From Candidatus Gastranaerophilales bacterium (GTDB lineage: Bacteria > Cyanobacteriota > Vampirovibrionia > Gastranaerophilales > Gastranaerophilaceae): 64,000 nucleotides of DNA. The notes under the pieces are model-generated. The model worked only from the letters and a program-made list of their open reading frames with translations, did no database searches and was not told the DNA's origin. The translations under genes were made by a program, and so were the position numbers. The stretch is taken from positions 1 through 64,000 of the forward strand of contig CALVBU010000003.1 in assembly GCA_944325875.1 (NCBI GenBank). The letters run 5' to 3'. Of the stretch, positions 42,305 to 50,777 are shown piece after piece. Every line of letters begins with the position of its first letter. The stretch's first letter is position 1.

Positions 42305-42391
42305 CATGAAATCATGAAGAAATACTTTTAAAAGCCTTATATATCGGCATTTTTATTTTTTAACCATGAAGAAAGCATGAATAACCATGAA
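42305..42391. repeat. Five CATGAA repeats at the small terminase gene, possible cos/pac site
   Basis: CATGAA occurs at 42305, 42313, 42365, 42376 and 42386; the last copy contains the small terminase start codon. The last three are about one helical turn apart (11 and 10 bases). In lambda the Nu1 protein binds repeated R sites in cosB next to its own gene. This is inferred by analogy. Confidence 0.45.
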
Positions 42392-42962
42392 CAAAATAAC
42401 AAAAGCTGAGTTGGCGAGACGCTTTAAAGTAAATCAATCTAGAATAAATGCCCTTTTGAATGATAAAAAGATATATGAAACCTCTGATGGATTAATAGAT
42501 TTAGATGACCCTCGTAATGTAGCTTATATTGAAGAGCGAAAATTAACAGTCCCAAAGTATACTGGAATTCCAACAAAAGAGGAACTTCAAACCGAAGAAG
42601 ATATTGAAGATGATGGTCTGATTAAAATTTCAGGCATTGGTAAAAACGACCCTTTATATCAGGAAAAAGTCGCTAAATATAAGAAAGAAAACATTCTTCT
42701 TGATTTAAAGATAGCGACAGCAAAAAAAGAAGTTATAGAAACTGAAGTTTTAAATAAAGTTATTATACAGTCATATGAGATTTTTCATAATTTACTTTTA
42801 GAAGCACCCTTACAAATTATTGATGAAATAAGAAATCTAATCTTAACGGGACAACATCAAAATGACTTAGATGTAAAACTTTTGGTTTCAAAAAACGAAG
42901 AAATTTATAAAAATGGTTTGGAACAAACCAGAAAAGCTTTAAAACGATTTTATGATAGTTGA
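42387..42962 (+). CDS. Small terminase subunit, Nu1-like
   Basis: A 191-residue protein with an N-terminal winged-helix/HTH (ITKAELARRFKVNQSRINAL) like lambda gpNu1, an acidic linker and a helical C-terminal part for oligomerisation and contact with the large subunit. It recognises the packaging site. It overlaps the large subunit by 11 bases. No good ribosome site is visible, in line with repeats filling the leader. Confidence 0.85.
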   Translation: MNKITKAELARRFKVNQSRINALLNDKKIYETSDGLIDLDDPRNVAYIEERKLTVPKYTGIPTKEELQTEEDIEDDGLIKISGIGKNDPLYQEKVAKYKKENILLDLKIATAKKEVIETEVLNKVIIQSYEIFHNLLLEAPLQIIDEIRNLILTGQHQNDLDVKLLVSKNEEIYKNGLEQTRKALKRFYDS

Positions 42963-44868
42963 TAAACGTGATGTACAGATTGATAAAATTATTGATTTAG
43001 CGTTAAGTTTTTCTAAAAAAGATATTTTGCCTACAGTTTCTGAGTGGGCAGAAGCTAATAGATTTCTAAGCAGTAAAGTTACTCCCAAACCAGGGAATTT
43101 TAAATTTGATTTTGCACCCTACACACGTGAAATTGCAGATTGTTTCTCCAGAACTAGCAATGTTAGAGAAGTCGCTGTAATGAAAGGAGTTCAATTAGCA
43201 TTTACGACATCAGTTTTTGATAATGCAATTGGTTACCATATGTCCGAAAACCCATCTGGGATAATGCTTGTTTCTGGAAGTAAATCCTTACTGAAGGATT
43301 ATAAAAAAGTAAAAATTGACCAATTAATAGACGATTCAGGGCTAAGAGGCCGAGTTATCGCGGATACTGGTAACAAAAACAGCCGTAGACAAGGTGACAC
43401 TTCATCTTTAATTGAGTTTGTAGGAGGATTTTTAAGAATTGTTGGAGCGAGAAGTGCGGATGATTTACGTTCTTTCCCTGTAAAAATATTATTACTTGAT
43501 GAATTAGATGCATACCCAGAAAAGCTTGGAGATGAAGGTAATCCTATAGAATTAGCAGTATCTCGTACTGACTCATTTGGAAAAGATAAAAAAATTGGAT
43601 ATATTTCTACTCCATTATTAAAACATTCAAGTCATATAAACAAATACTATGAAAAAGGAGATCAACGAAAATATTATGTACCTTGTCCTTTCTGTGGAGA
43701 ATATCAGGAATTAATATTTTATTCTAAAAATGGAGGTTTATACCCTGAGGAAAAAGGGATTGAGTATGATGGTGTTATTTTCAAGCCTTATGGTTTAATA
43801 TTTAATTCAAAGGAGTGCAAACAAGGATGTTATGATTCCGTTGTTTATAAATGTAAGCATTGTGGAGAATTAATAAATGAGCATTATAAACCATTTATGG
43901 TTAGTAAAGGATACTGGAAACCAACAGCCATAAGTAAAGTCCCATATTTTCAATCTTATCAAATATCTGGACTATATTCACCGAAAAAAGAATGGTGGGA
44001 AATTGTAAAAAGATTTATTAATGCAGGAAATGACCCTGAAAAATTAAGAATTTTTTATAATCTTGATTTAGGATTGCCATTTGAAGACACAACGGCAGGT
44101 ATATCTTCCGTTTCAATAACTAAATTAAGAGATGGAAAATATGAAAAAGATGTTATTCCAGAAGGAGCTTTATTTTTAACGGCAGCATGTGATGTTCAAG
44201 ATAATAGACTTGAAGTTGAGATTAAAGCGTGGGGTGATAGATTTCGTAATTGGGGTATTGACCATATCGTTATTCCAGGGGATACATCTAATCCAATGGA
44301 TCCGTGTTGGCAATCTTTACTTGATATAAGAGATAAAATCTGGGCCGGAAAACAAATTTTTTATATGTTGATAGATTCTGGTGATGGAGAAAAAACAGAT
44401 TTAATATATCGGTTTTGTGAACAATATGGAGAGGGTATAATATTCCCATTAAAAGGTATAAGCTCAACCACAAAAACAGGTGACAAATATAAAATCCGTT
44501 CGCTTGATAACTATTCTGTTAAATTGATTGAAATCTATGTCGATTCCTATAAAAATCAGCTTGCTGGGTGGTTTAATCAAGATTGGCGCGAATCTGATGA
44601 GGATTATCCTGATGGTTGGTCAACAATTGCCAATAGTTATTCAGATGAATATTTACGTCAACTAACAACCGAACATAGAGTTAAAAAAATTACTGATAGT
44701 GGACTAATTACTATAAATTGGGTTGCACATGGTCGAAATGAAGCTTTTGACTTAAATGTTTATAATTTGTGTGCAGCAGAATTAGTAATTAGTGAAATAT
44801 CTCGTAACTACTTGAACTTGCAGTCATCAAATTCTGGAAAAGTATTTGAATTTTTAAAGGCGGCTTAA
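42952..44868 (+). CDS. Large terminase subunit, lambda gpA family
   Basis: A 638-residue packaging motor and nuclease. The ATPase domain has a degenerate Walker A region (EVAVMKGVQLAFTTSVFDNA), as in lambda gpA, and Walker B LLLDELDAYPE near residues 178-188. Two CxxC pairs (CPFCGEYQEL and CKHCGE) form a zinc element. The nuclease domain starts around LTAACDVQDNRLEVEI, and DSGDGEKTD supplies further acidic residues. Length and order are normal for the PF05876 family, which packages cos-type genomes. Confidence 0.95.
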   Translation: MIVDKRDVQIDKIIDLALSFSKKDILPTVSEWAEANRFLSSKVTPKPGNFKFDFAPYTREIADCFSRTSNVREVAVMKGVQLAFTTSVFDNAIGYHMSENPSGIMLVSGSKSLLKDYKKVKIDQLIDDSGLRGRVIADTGNKNSRRQGDTSSLIEFVGGFLRIVGARSADDLRSFPVKILLLDELDAYPEKLGDEGNPIELAVSRTDSFGKDKKIGYISTPLLKHSSHINKYYEKGDQRKYYVPCPFCGEYQELIFYSKNGGLYPEEKGIEYDGVIFKPYGLIFNSKECKQGCYDSVVYKCKHCGELINEHYKPFMVSKGYWKPTAISKVPYFQSYQISGLYSPKKEWWEIVKRFINAGNDPEKLRIFYNLDLGLPFEDTTAGISSVSITKLRDGKYEKDVIPEGALFLTAACDVQDNRLEVEIKAWGDRFRNWGIDHIVIPGDTSNPMDPCWQSLLDIRDKIWAGKQIFYMLIDSGDGEKTDLIYRFCEQYGEGIIFPLKGISSTTKTGDKYKIRSLDNYSVKLIEIYVDSYKNQLAGWFNQDWRESDEDYPDGWSTIANSYSDEYLRQLTTEHRVKKITDSGLITINWVAHGRNEAFDLNVYNLCAAELVISEISRNYLNLQSSNSGKVFEFLKAA

Positions 44869-44869
44869 A

Positions 44870-45136
44870 ATGACAAATTTCGAAGATTTAAAAAGGCTAG
44901 AACAAAACATCAAAAATATTGATATAGCTATAGAACAAGCGACACTAAATGGTGGGGTTAGCAGCTACTCGTTAAATACCGGACAGGGTTCTACTTCTGT
45001 AAAACGTGCAACATTTAAAGAGTTGATTGAAATGCGAAATAATCTTGAATATTTATATAACGAGAAAAAAGAGCATTATTCAGGTGAAAATATATCTATT
45101 ATAAGGAATAGTAATGTTTATTCAGGACATTTTTAA
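44870..45136 (+). CDS. Head-tail joining protein, gpW-like
   Basis: An 88-residue protein with a helix (FEDLKRLEQNIKNIDIAIEQ), a short beta turn with TGQGSTSVKRATF, then a helix (KELIEMRNNLEYLYNEKKE). This matches the alpha-beta-alpha pattern and genome position (between terminase and portal) of lambda gpW. It overlaps the portal gene by 23 bases. Confidence 0.8.
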   Translation: MTNFEDLKRLEQNIKNIDIAIEQATLNGGVSSYSLNTGQGSTSVKRATFKELIEMRNNLEYLYNEKKEHYSGENISIIRNSNVYSGHF

Positions 45137-46700
45137 TAAGTTAAAATATAGTGAAAATCGTTCAGGTAATAATCAAAATGAACCTGTAGCTTATTGCAGC
45201 AGCGATTATTTTAATAATTATTTTAGCGGAGAAAAAGATTATTTTGCGATGAATGGTTGCAAGGAATATAACGTAGACTATTACTTGATGGCAAATAGAG
45301 CTTATAATCTTTACCAAACGAATGAATTTGTAAAAGCTGGTGTTGATAGGTTTGTTCAGTTTCTTGTTGGTACTGGATTAGAATTATATCCAACTCCAAA
45401 ACAAGATTTCTTAAATAGAAAATATAATATAATATTAAAAGACAGTTTTAAAAAAGATATAAAAGATTTATGGGAACTTTATTGCACTGAAAAGGAAGTT
45501 TCTGCAGATAGACAGAATGATATACATCAACTTGCGAATATTGTAGCTTTTAATGCTATTGTTGGTGGTGATGTATTAATTATAAGACGTGTAATAAATG
45601 GTTATAACGAATACCAACTTATTGATGGCCGTAATGTTTACTCAAGTAAATATGTAAATGCAGATACCGGTAATAAAATAAAAAATGGTGTTGAGGTTGA
45701 TAAAAAAGGCTGCCATGTTGCATATTATATTTTAGATGATGATGGGAAAGAACAACGTATTAAAGCATACGATGATCAAGGTAATTTATTTGCTTGGTTA
45801 GCATATGCAAATAAAATTCGTATTGGTTCGACCAGAGGCTATTCTATTCTCGGTGCAATAATGCAAAAAATGGATAAAATCGGTGATTATACTGAGAATG
45901 AAGTTTTAGCAAGTGCATTAAATGGAAAATTTGTTGCAACTATAGATCAAGACTCTACATCTACAGGGATTAATCCTTTAAATAACAAAACTCTTGGGGG
46001 TGCTTCAAGAGTTTTTCAAAATTTAGGGCAAGAGAAATTTGAAGATAAAAATTTAATAAGTAAACTACATACTCAGCTACGTCAATTTACAAATGGCTTG
46101 ATTTTGCATATGCCTAAAGGACAAAAACTTCAAGCTTATGATACAAAACGCCCTAATGTGAATTTTGGGGTTTTCCTTGATGCTAATATGAAATATGATT
46201 ATGCTTCGATGGGATTACCTTATGAAGTAGTATTAATGGTATTTCAAAATAATTTTTCTGCTTCTCGTGCATCTTTAAAGATGTTTGAGGCAATTCTGAA
46301 ATTTACACGCAAATATCTGTGTGTAAATGGCTTTTATAAACCAGCATATGAACAGTTTTTTGATTTGGAGACCTTAAAGGGAAATATTGAAGCACCTTAC
46401 TATATTGAGTTACGAAATAAGCTTGGGTATGCAGATAATGCATATTTACTTGCTAAATTTGAGGGAATGCCAATCCCGCATATTGATCCGGTCAAGGAAG
46501 TTAATGCAGTTGTTACAAAATTAAAAAATGGGTTATCAGATTTTGAAGGGGCTTTGCAGGAACTTGGAAGTAAAACAAATTTTGAAACACTATGCAAGAG
46601 TTATTCTGATCAAATAAAAAAACTAAAAGAAAATGGCATAAATCTTCAGGGAATAACCCCTGAAGATAAAAATGATGAGGATGATAATAATGACAGATGA
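45114..46700 (+). CDS. Portal protein, lambda gpB family
   Basis: A 528-residue portal (PF05136 family). The N-terminal stretch with YLMANRAYNLYQTNEFVKAG is followed by the wing and stem domains (GGDVLIIRRVINGYNEYQLI, then IGSTRGYSILGAIMQKMDKI). A long C-terminal helical region has a Gln/Asn/Asp-rich tail. It forms the dodecameric ring through which DNA enters. AAGGA lies 6 bases before the ATG. It overlaps the following gene by 11 bases. Confidence 0.94.
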   Translation: MFIQDIFNKLKYSENRSGNNQNEPVAYCSSDYFNNYFSGEKDYFAMNGCKEYNVDYYLMANRAYNLYQTNEFVKAGVDRFVQFLVGTGLELYPTPKQDFLNRKYNIILKDSFKKDIKDLWELYCTEKEVSADRQNDIHQLANIVAFNAIVGGDVLIIRRVINGYNEYQLIDGRNVYSSKYVNADTGNKIKNGVEVDKKGCHVAYYILDDDGKEQRIKAYDDQGNLFAWLAYANKIRIGSTRGYSILGAIMQKMDKIGDYTENEVLASALNGKFVATIDQDSTSTGINPLNNKTLGGASRVFQNLGQEKFEDKNLISKLHTQLRQFTNGLILHMPKGQKLQAYDTKRPNVNFGVFLDANMKYDYASMGLPYEVVLMVFQNNFSASRASLKMFEAILKFTRKYLCVNGFYKPAYEQFFDLETLKGNIEAPYYIELRNKLGYADNAYLLAKFEGMPIPHIDPVKEVNAVVTKLKNGLSDFEGALQELGSKTNFETLCKSYSDQIKKLKENGINLQGITPEDKNDEDDNNDR

Positions 46701-47166
46701 AAAAATGTTTATGGACTTACCTCAAGATGAGCAACAAATGCTTATTGATGAGATAAAAAAATTAAAGCTTACTTGTGAACCTAAAAAAATGAAAGCTTCA
46801 GATATATATGCATTGATAGATAATGCAACTCAAAAGGTTGATACAACTCAGGAAAACAATAAAGAGCAATCAATTAAATCGATTGAAGAACAGCAAAATC
46901 CAGATAATGTAAATCAAGTACTATCTGAAACAAATGATAAAGAACAATCAACTGTGGAAAACTTAGAAAATAATGAAAAAACGGCAGTGCACCCCAAAAA
47001 AAATGAGCAAGAACAAATCACTCCAGAGGATAAAAATGAGGAAATAAAAAAAGAAGAAAGCTCTAAACAAATGTCAAAAAAAATACAAAAATATAATGGA
47101 CTCTGTATTAGCTGTTATTCAAAAGTTTACGATGGTGTTTGTTGTGGATGCGGGAGGCGTTATTAA
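46690..47166 (+). CDS. Acidic phage protein with C-terminal zinc ribbon
   Basis: A protein of about 158 residues. A short helical start (MTDEKMFMDLPQDEQQMLID) leads into a long Glu/Asn/Lys/Gln-rich disordered middle. The end reads CISCYSKVYDGVCCGCGRRY, a likely Cys4 zinc knuckle. It lies between portal and protease and overlaps both. It could act in assembly, but no family is recognised. Confidence 0.65.
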   Translation: MTDEKMFMDLPQDEQQMLIDEIKKLKLTCEPKKMKASDIYALIDNATQKVDTTQENNKEQSIKSIEEQQNPDNVNQVLSETNDKEQSTVENLENNEKTAVHPKKNEQEQITPEDKNEEIKKEESSKQMSKKIQKYNGLCISCYSKVYDGVCCGCGRRY

Positions 47167-48242
47167 TGCAGATAAAAATTAGAGGTGAGATTGGTTGGGA
47201 TGTTTTTGTTGGTGATATAGAACGCCAATTAAAATTTGCTGATGGTGATATTGAAATTTTGCTCGATACTCCTGGCGGGAGTGTTTATGAAGGGATTTCA
47301 ATTTATAATGCCATAAAAGATTATTCAAAAGGTAAAGTAACAATTCGGGTCTCAGGTATGGCTTGCTCTATGGGCAGTTATATTATGTTAACAGGGAAAT
47401 TGCCAGGTAACGAACTTGTGTTTGAACCGAACTCAATTGTAATGATACATAATCCTTCGGGCAGTATCTGGGGTGATTATCGAGACATGCAAAGCTATAG
47501 CCAATTATTGGTAAAACTTACTGATTTATTCCGAAATAAATATGTTGAATCAACTAATTTTTCTTATGATGAAATAACAAAAATGATGGATGATACTACT
47601 TATTTTATAGGTCAAAAAGAGCTTGAAACTTGGGGGAATGTTCTGAAGGTTGAAAAGCCAGAAGATATCCTTGATGCGGATATTTTAAAGGCATCAGCAA
47701 TGGAAAGATTTAATGCTTTAAAAGCAAAAATGACAAAAGAAATTGTAAAAGCTGACTTTGATAAAGTATTGCAAATGTCGGCAGTTGATTTCTTAGGTAT
47801 GACGAATGTTAATCAGACAAAATGTTTAATAAATAGTACGATAACAAATCAACAACAGGAGGGAAAAATGGATTTAAATGAATTAAAAGCAAAGTATCCT
47901 GATATTTATGCACAGGCAAAATCAGAAGGGTACAACGATGGTGTAGAAGTTGGTTGTAATCTTGAACGAAAAAGGGTTGAAGATCACTTAAGATTTTTTG
48001 ATATTGCAAAAGATGAGGCAATTTCTGCAATAAAAGAAGGTAAAACTTTTGCAGATATGATGTCAGCGTATACACATAAACAGATATGTGCAAATACAGT
48101 CCAAACAATGCAGAAAAACTCTCCAACAGCTATTAATACAAATGATCCTACAAAAGCAGAAGGCGAAAATCCAAAAGAAAATGCACAAAAAGCAGAAATT
48201 GAAAATTCTTTAAAAGCTCGTGGATTAATGGAGGTTAAATAA
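47166..48242 (+). CDS. Capsid maturation protease, ClpP (S14) type, with scaffold region
   Basis: The 358-residue protein has a ClpP-like domain over residues 1-190: LLDTPGGSVYEGISIYNAIK, then the catalytic Ser68 in GMACSMGSY, His95 in MIHNPSGS and an Asp in the following MDDTTYF region. From about residue 235 the protein is a helical, Lys/Glu-rich scaffold-like extension. This two-part design is that of lambda gene C. The start overlaps the previous stop (TAATG). A strong internal start gives the scaffold alone. Confidence 0.9.
   Translation: MQIKIRGEIGWDVFVGDIERQLKFADGDIEILLDTPGGSVYEGISIYNAIKDYSKGKVTIRVSGMACSMGSYIMLTGKLPGNELVFEPNSIVMIHNPSGSIWGDYRDMQSYSQLLVKLTDLFRNKYVESTNFSYDEITKMMDDTTYFIGQKELETWGNVLKVEKPEDILDADILKASAMERFNALKAKMTKEIVKADFDKVLQMSAVDFLGMTNVNQTKCLINSTITNQQQEGKMDLNELKAKYPDIYAQAKSEGYNDGVEVGCNLERKRVEDHLRFFDIAKDEAISAIKEGKTFADMMSAYTHKQICANTVQTMQKNSPTAINTNDPTKAEGENPKENAQKAEIENSLKARGLMEVK
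47868..48242 (+). CDS. Nested in-frame scaffold protein (Nu3-like)
   Basis: Inside the protease gene, AGGAGGG (47857-47863) lies 4 bases before an in-frame ATG at 47868, much stronger than most starts in this phage. Translation from it gives 124 residues, MDLNELKAKYPDIYAQAKSE onward, a helical, charged scaffold with a basic tail ending SLKARGLMEVK. This is the lambda C/Nu3 arrangement, in which the scaffold is made in excess from an internal start. Confidence 0.75.
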   Translation: MDLNELKAKYPDIYAQAKSEGYNDGVEVGCNLERKRVEDHLRFFDIAKDEAISAIKEGKTFADMMSAYTHKQICANTVQTMQKNSPTAINTNDPTKAEGENPKENAQKAEIENSLKARGLMEVK

Positions 48243-48595
48243 TGATAACAGGAATAAATTGTGTTTATACTGAAGCAAAATTAAGAATTGCTACAAAAGG
48301 TACAGTGAAAGCTGGAACCGTTCTTGGAGAAATTACTGAAGGAAATATTTTGGCTCCATACAAATCAGATTCTGTAGATGGCAGTCAAACTCCTTGCTAT
48401 ATTCTGGCAGATGATGTTGAAAATACAACATCCGGCAGTTTGGATGTAGATAATGTTAGGGTTATAGCTTATGGCCAGATTAACGGAAATGCTTTAATTC
48501 TTGCTAAAGCCGAAGATACTATTGCAACAATAAGAACAGCATTAAAAAATTCAGGGATTTTAGTTATGAATGTTCAGGAAGGAATAGGTGAATAG
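48242..48595 (+). CDS. Head decoration protein, gpD-like
   Basis: A 117-residue small beta protein (residues 20-60 with GTVKAGTVLGEITEGNILAP, then CYILADDVENTTSG and ALILAKAEDTIATIRTAL) that fits the lambda gpD head-decoration family (PF02924). It caps the three-fold axes of the expanded capsid. It follows the protease with a 1-base stop/start overlap and is followed directly by the major capsid gene. Confidence 0.88.
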   Translation: MITGINCVYTEAKLRIATKGTVKAGTVLGEITEGNILAPYKSDSVDGSQTPCYILADDVENTTSGSLDVDNVRVIAYGQINGNALILAKAEDTIATIRTALKNSGILVMNVQEGIGE

Positions 48596-49669
48596 ATGCT
48601 AATAGATTTAAGTACATATTTCGCGGGAGGTTTTGAACGAAAAAAGGCTGCTCCGCAATTTTTAAGTGGTTTGTGTGAAGAGGTTTTAACTAATAAAGCT
48701 GCTGTAAAATTAGATAGTAGACTTGTAAAATCTTTATATTCTATCGATTTACCTCAGTGTACAGGTGGTCGTTTCCATGATTTAAGCGGCTATAATAGCG
48801 TAGATTTTAAAATTCCACAATATAATGATTATACAGCGTTAACTGATAAATGGTTTTTAGAAAGACCTTTTGGAACTGTACCTTATGGGGATAGGGTTGC
48901 AGATGCTGTTGAAGAAGTTTCTAAAAATCAGGGGATTTTTTCAGCATATCAGGCAAATGCTAAAAGTAAACAAGTTGCAGATGGTTTATTGAATGGTAAA
49001 ATTAAATTAGTAGATGGTAGTGAAATTAAATTTAATAAAAAAGCTACTCATGATATTTCTGTGGCAACTAAATTTACTGAATCGTCAGCAAAAATTCTTG
49101 ATGATTTGGCAAAAGGTTGCAAATTAATAAAAGATGATGGTTTAGTTTCTACAAATGAGTTTCATTTTATTACAAATGGCACTGTAACAAATGCTATTGT
49201 TACAAATGATGAAGTTCAAAAAATTGCTAAAAAACTTGATGGAATTGATTTAGCAGCATTGGGTATGCCTGAAGAAAAAACTCCTGGGGCAACATTGTCA
49301 GGTCGTATTGCTTGTGGTGCTTATATTGTTAATATTTGGAGTTATGATGGAACTTTTACAATTCCAAAAGGTTTTGGATTAGCAAATGAAGGTAAAACGG
49401 CAAGTTTTATTCCTGATGGTAGAGGTATTTTATTGCCAAAAAATCCTGAATTAAAGATGTATTATGGAGGACTTGTAACTTGTCCGAATATGTCTCCTAA
49501 CATGCAAGATGTCTTTAATTCTATTCAAATTATTAAAGCAAAAGAATATGCATATTGTTACCCTAAGGCTAATGCTGGAACAACAACACTTGAACACGGA
49601 GTAAAAGCAGCTCCATTATTTGTTCCTACAAACCCAGATGGTTATGTATCATATTCAAATCTTATGTAG
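48596..49669 (+). CDS. Major capsid protein, gpE-like
   Basis: A 357-residue protein of the lambda gpE family (PF03864). It has an N-terminal region with SIDLPQCTGGRFHDLSGYNS and a central domain with IPQYNDYTALTDKWFLERPF. C-terminal parts include AYIVNIWSYDGTFTIPKGFG and an ending rich in aromatic residues. It is the shell protein. The gene starts directly after the decoration gene, which is the lambda gene order (D, E). Confidence 0.92.
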   Translation: MLIDLSTYFAGGFERKKAAPQFLSGLCEEVLTNKAAVKLDSRLVKSLYSIDLPQCTGGRFHDLSGYNSVDFKIPQYNDYTALTDKWFLERPFGTVPYGDRVADAVEEVSKNQGIFSAYQANAKSKQVADGLLNGKIKLVDGSEIKFNKKATHDISVATKFTESSAKILDDLAKGCKLIKDDGLVSTNEFHFITNGTVTNAIVTNDEVQKIAKKLDGIDLAALGMPEEKTPGATLSGRIACGAYIVNIWSYDGTFTIPKGFGLANEGKTASFIPDGRGILLPKNPELKMYYGGLVTCPNMSPNMQDVFNSIQIIKAKEYAYCYPKANAGTTTLEHGVKAAPLFVPTNPDGYVSYSNLM

Positions 49670-49677
49670 GTCATTCT

Positions 49678-50115
49678 ATGAATGGATTTGAAATGCTTGA
49701 AAATGATAAACAGGTCATTATTGATAATGGCCTGTTTTCAACGAAATGTATTTTATACAGTTCTGATGGAAAAGTGCAAGGTCGTTGTTCTAATTTATCT
49801 GAAGATGATCCTGATTTTAACAAAGATGATAAATTGAATTGTTTTGCTCCGTTTATTGGAATTGATATAAACACAGATACAGGATTAGGTATCTTTGCAG
49901 ATAGGGCTGAAGTAACAATAAATATATCAAGTGTTAAAATTGGAGTAATAGCTGAAAATTGGCTTATTGATATTTATTTCCCAAGTATAAAAGAGTGGAA
50001 AAAATTCAAATGTGAGCACGTTGCGATAGATAGAATGCTTGGAATTTACTTAATTAAACCAAGTATTGCGAAAGAAATTCCTGATATATCAGCATTAAGA
50101 AATGGTAGGTTTTGA
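49678..50115 (+). CDS. Putative head-tail connector protein
   Basis: A 145-residue beta-rich protein (RAEVTINISSVKIGVIAENW, then IDIYFPSIKEWKKFKCEHVA) with no certain family. The position between capsid and tail sheath suggests a lambda FII-like or Mu gp-like joining protein. It overlaps the next gene by 4 bases. Confidence 0.6.
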   Translation: MNGFEMLENDKQVIIDNGLFSTKCILYSSDGKVQGRCSNLSEDDPDFNKDDKLNCFAPFIGIDINTDTGLGIFADRAEVTINISSVKIGVIAENWLIDIYFPSIKEWKKFKCEHVAIDRMLGIYLIKPSIAKEIPDISALRNGRF

Positions 50116-50765
50116 TGGAGCCGATTTTTGATGAATTAATACAGCCAATGATGCAGACGTTTGCTGTTGATTTAATTGCAGAGATAATATCTTCAGAACG
50201 AGATAACCAAGTTGCAATCGCCAATAAAATGGGCAAGGAAAATAGCTGGATAAAGAAATATATTGATTTTAAAGTAAAAAATCATGAATTCCGGAGTCCG
50301 CCAGAACATGAAATGGCTTGTGCATATATTTACTTTTCTCGTTCAGATTATGATGGTAGTCAGACAATGTCAAAATTGTCGTCTACAAATCAATTGGTTA
50401 TAGAAGTTTTTGCTTCTGGAGAAAATGATTTACTGGATGAATGTAATGTTAAAATGTCAGCAGATCTTGTTGCTGATATTCGCTTAGACTATCTTGTAGC
50501 ACAAATAAAGCAAATAATGATGAGTGAGGCTGCAGAAAATATCAGAGTAAAAGCAGGAATATCATCTACTATTTTAAAATCTATAGAGCGAACTTTTTAT
50601 CCGGAAAAACAAAATATTGCAAAAAGCGTATTATCTCAAAAACTTATATTTGAGCTTAGTTTTAATGAAAAAACTAAATATTTAACAGGTACAAAAATTA
50701 AAGAATTATATATACAAAATCATATTCGTAATGAGTTATTGTCAATTCTTATTACTGATTTGTAA
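50112..50765 (+). CDS. Putative tail terminator / completion protein
   Basis: A 217-residue alpha/beta protein. The position directly before the sheath gene is that of the tail terminator in contractile phages (Mu gpK-like, lambda gpU-like). The motif STNQLVIEVFASGENDLLDE and a basic C-terminal helix are the most conserved-looking parts. No known domain was recognised. Confidence 0.5.
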   Translation: MMEPIFDELIQPMMQTFAVDLIAEIISSERDNQVAIANKMGKENSWIKKYIDFKVKNHEFRSPPEHEMACAYIYFSRSDYDGSQTMSKLSSTNQLVIEVFASGENDLLDECNVKMSADLVADIRLDYLVAQIKQIMMSEAAENIRVKAGISSTILKSIERTFYPEKQNIAKSVLSQKLIFELSFNEKTKYLTGTKIKELYIQNHIRNELLSILITDL

Positions 50766-50777
50766 GGAGGATAATTA

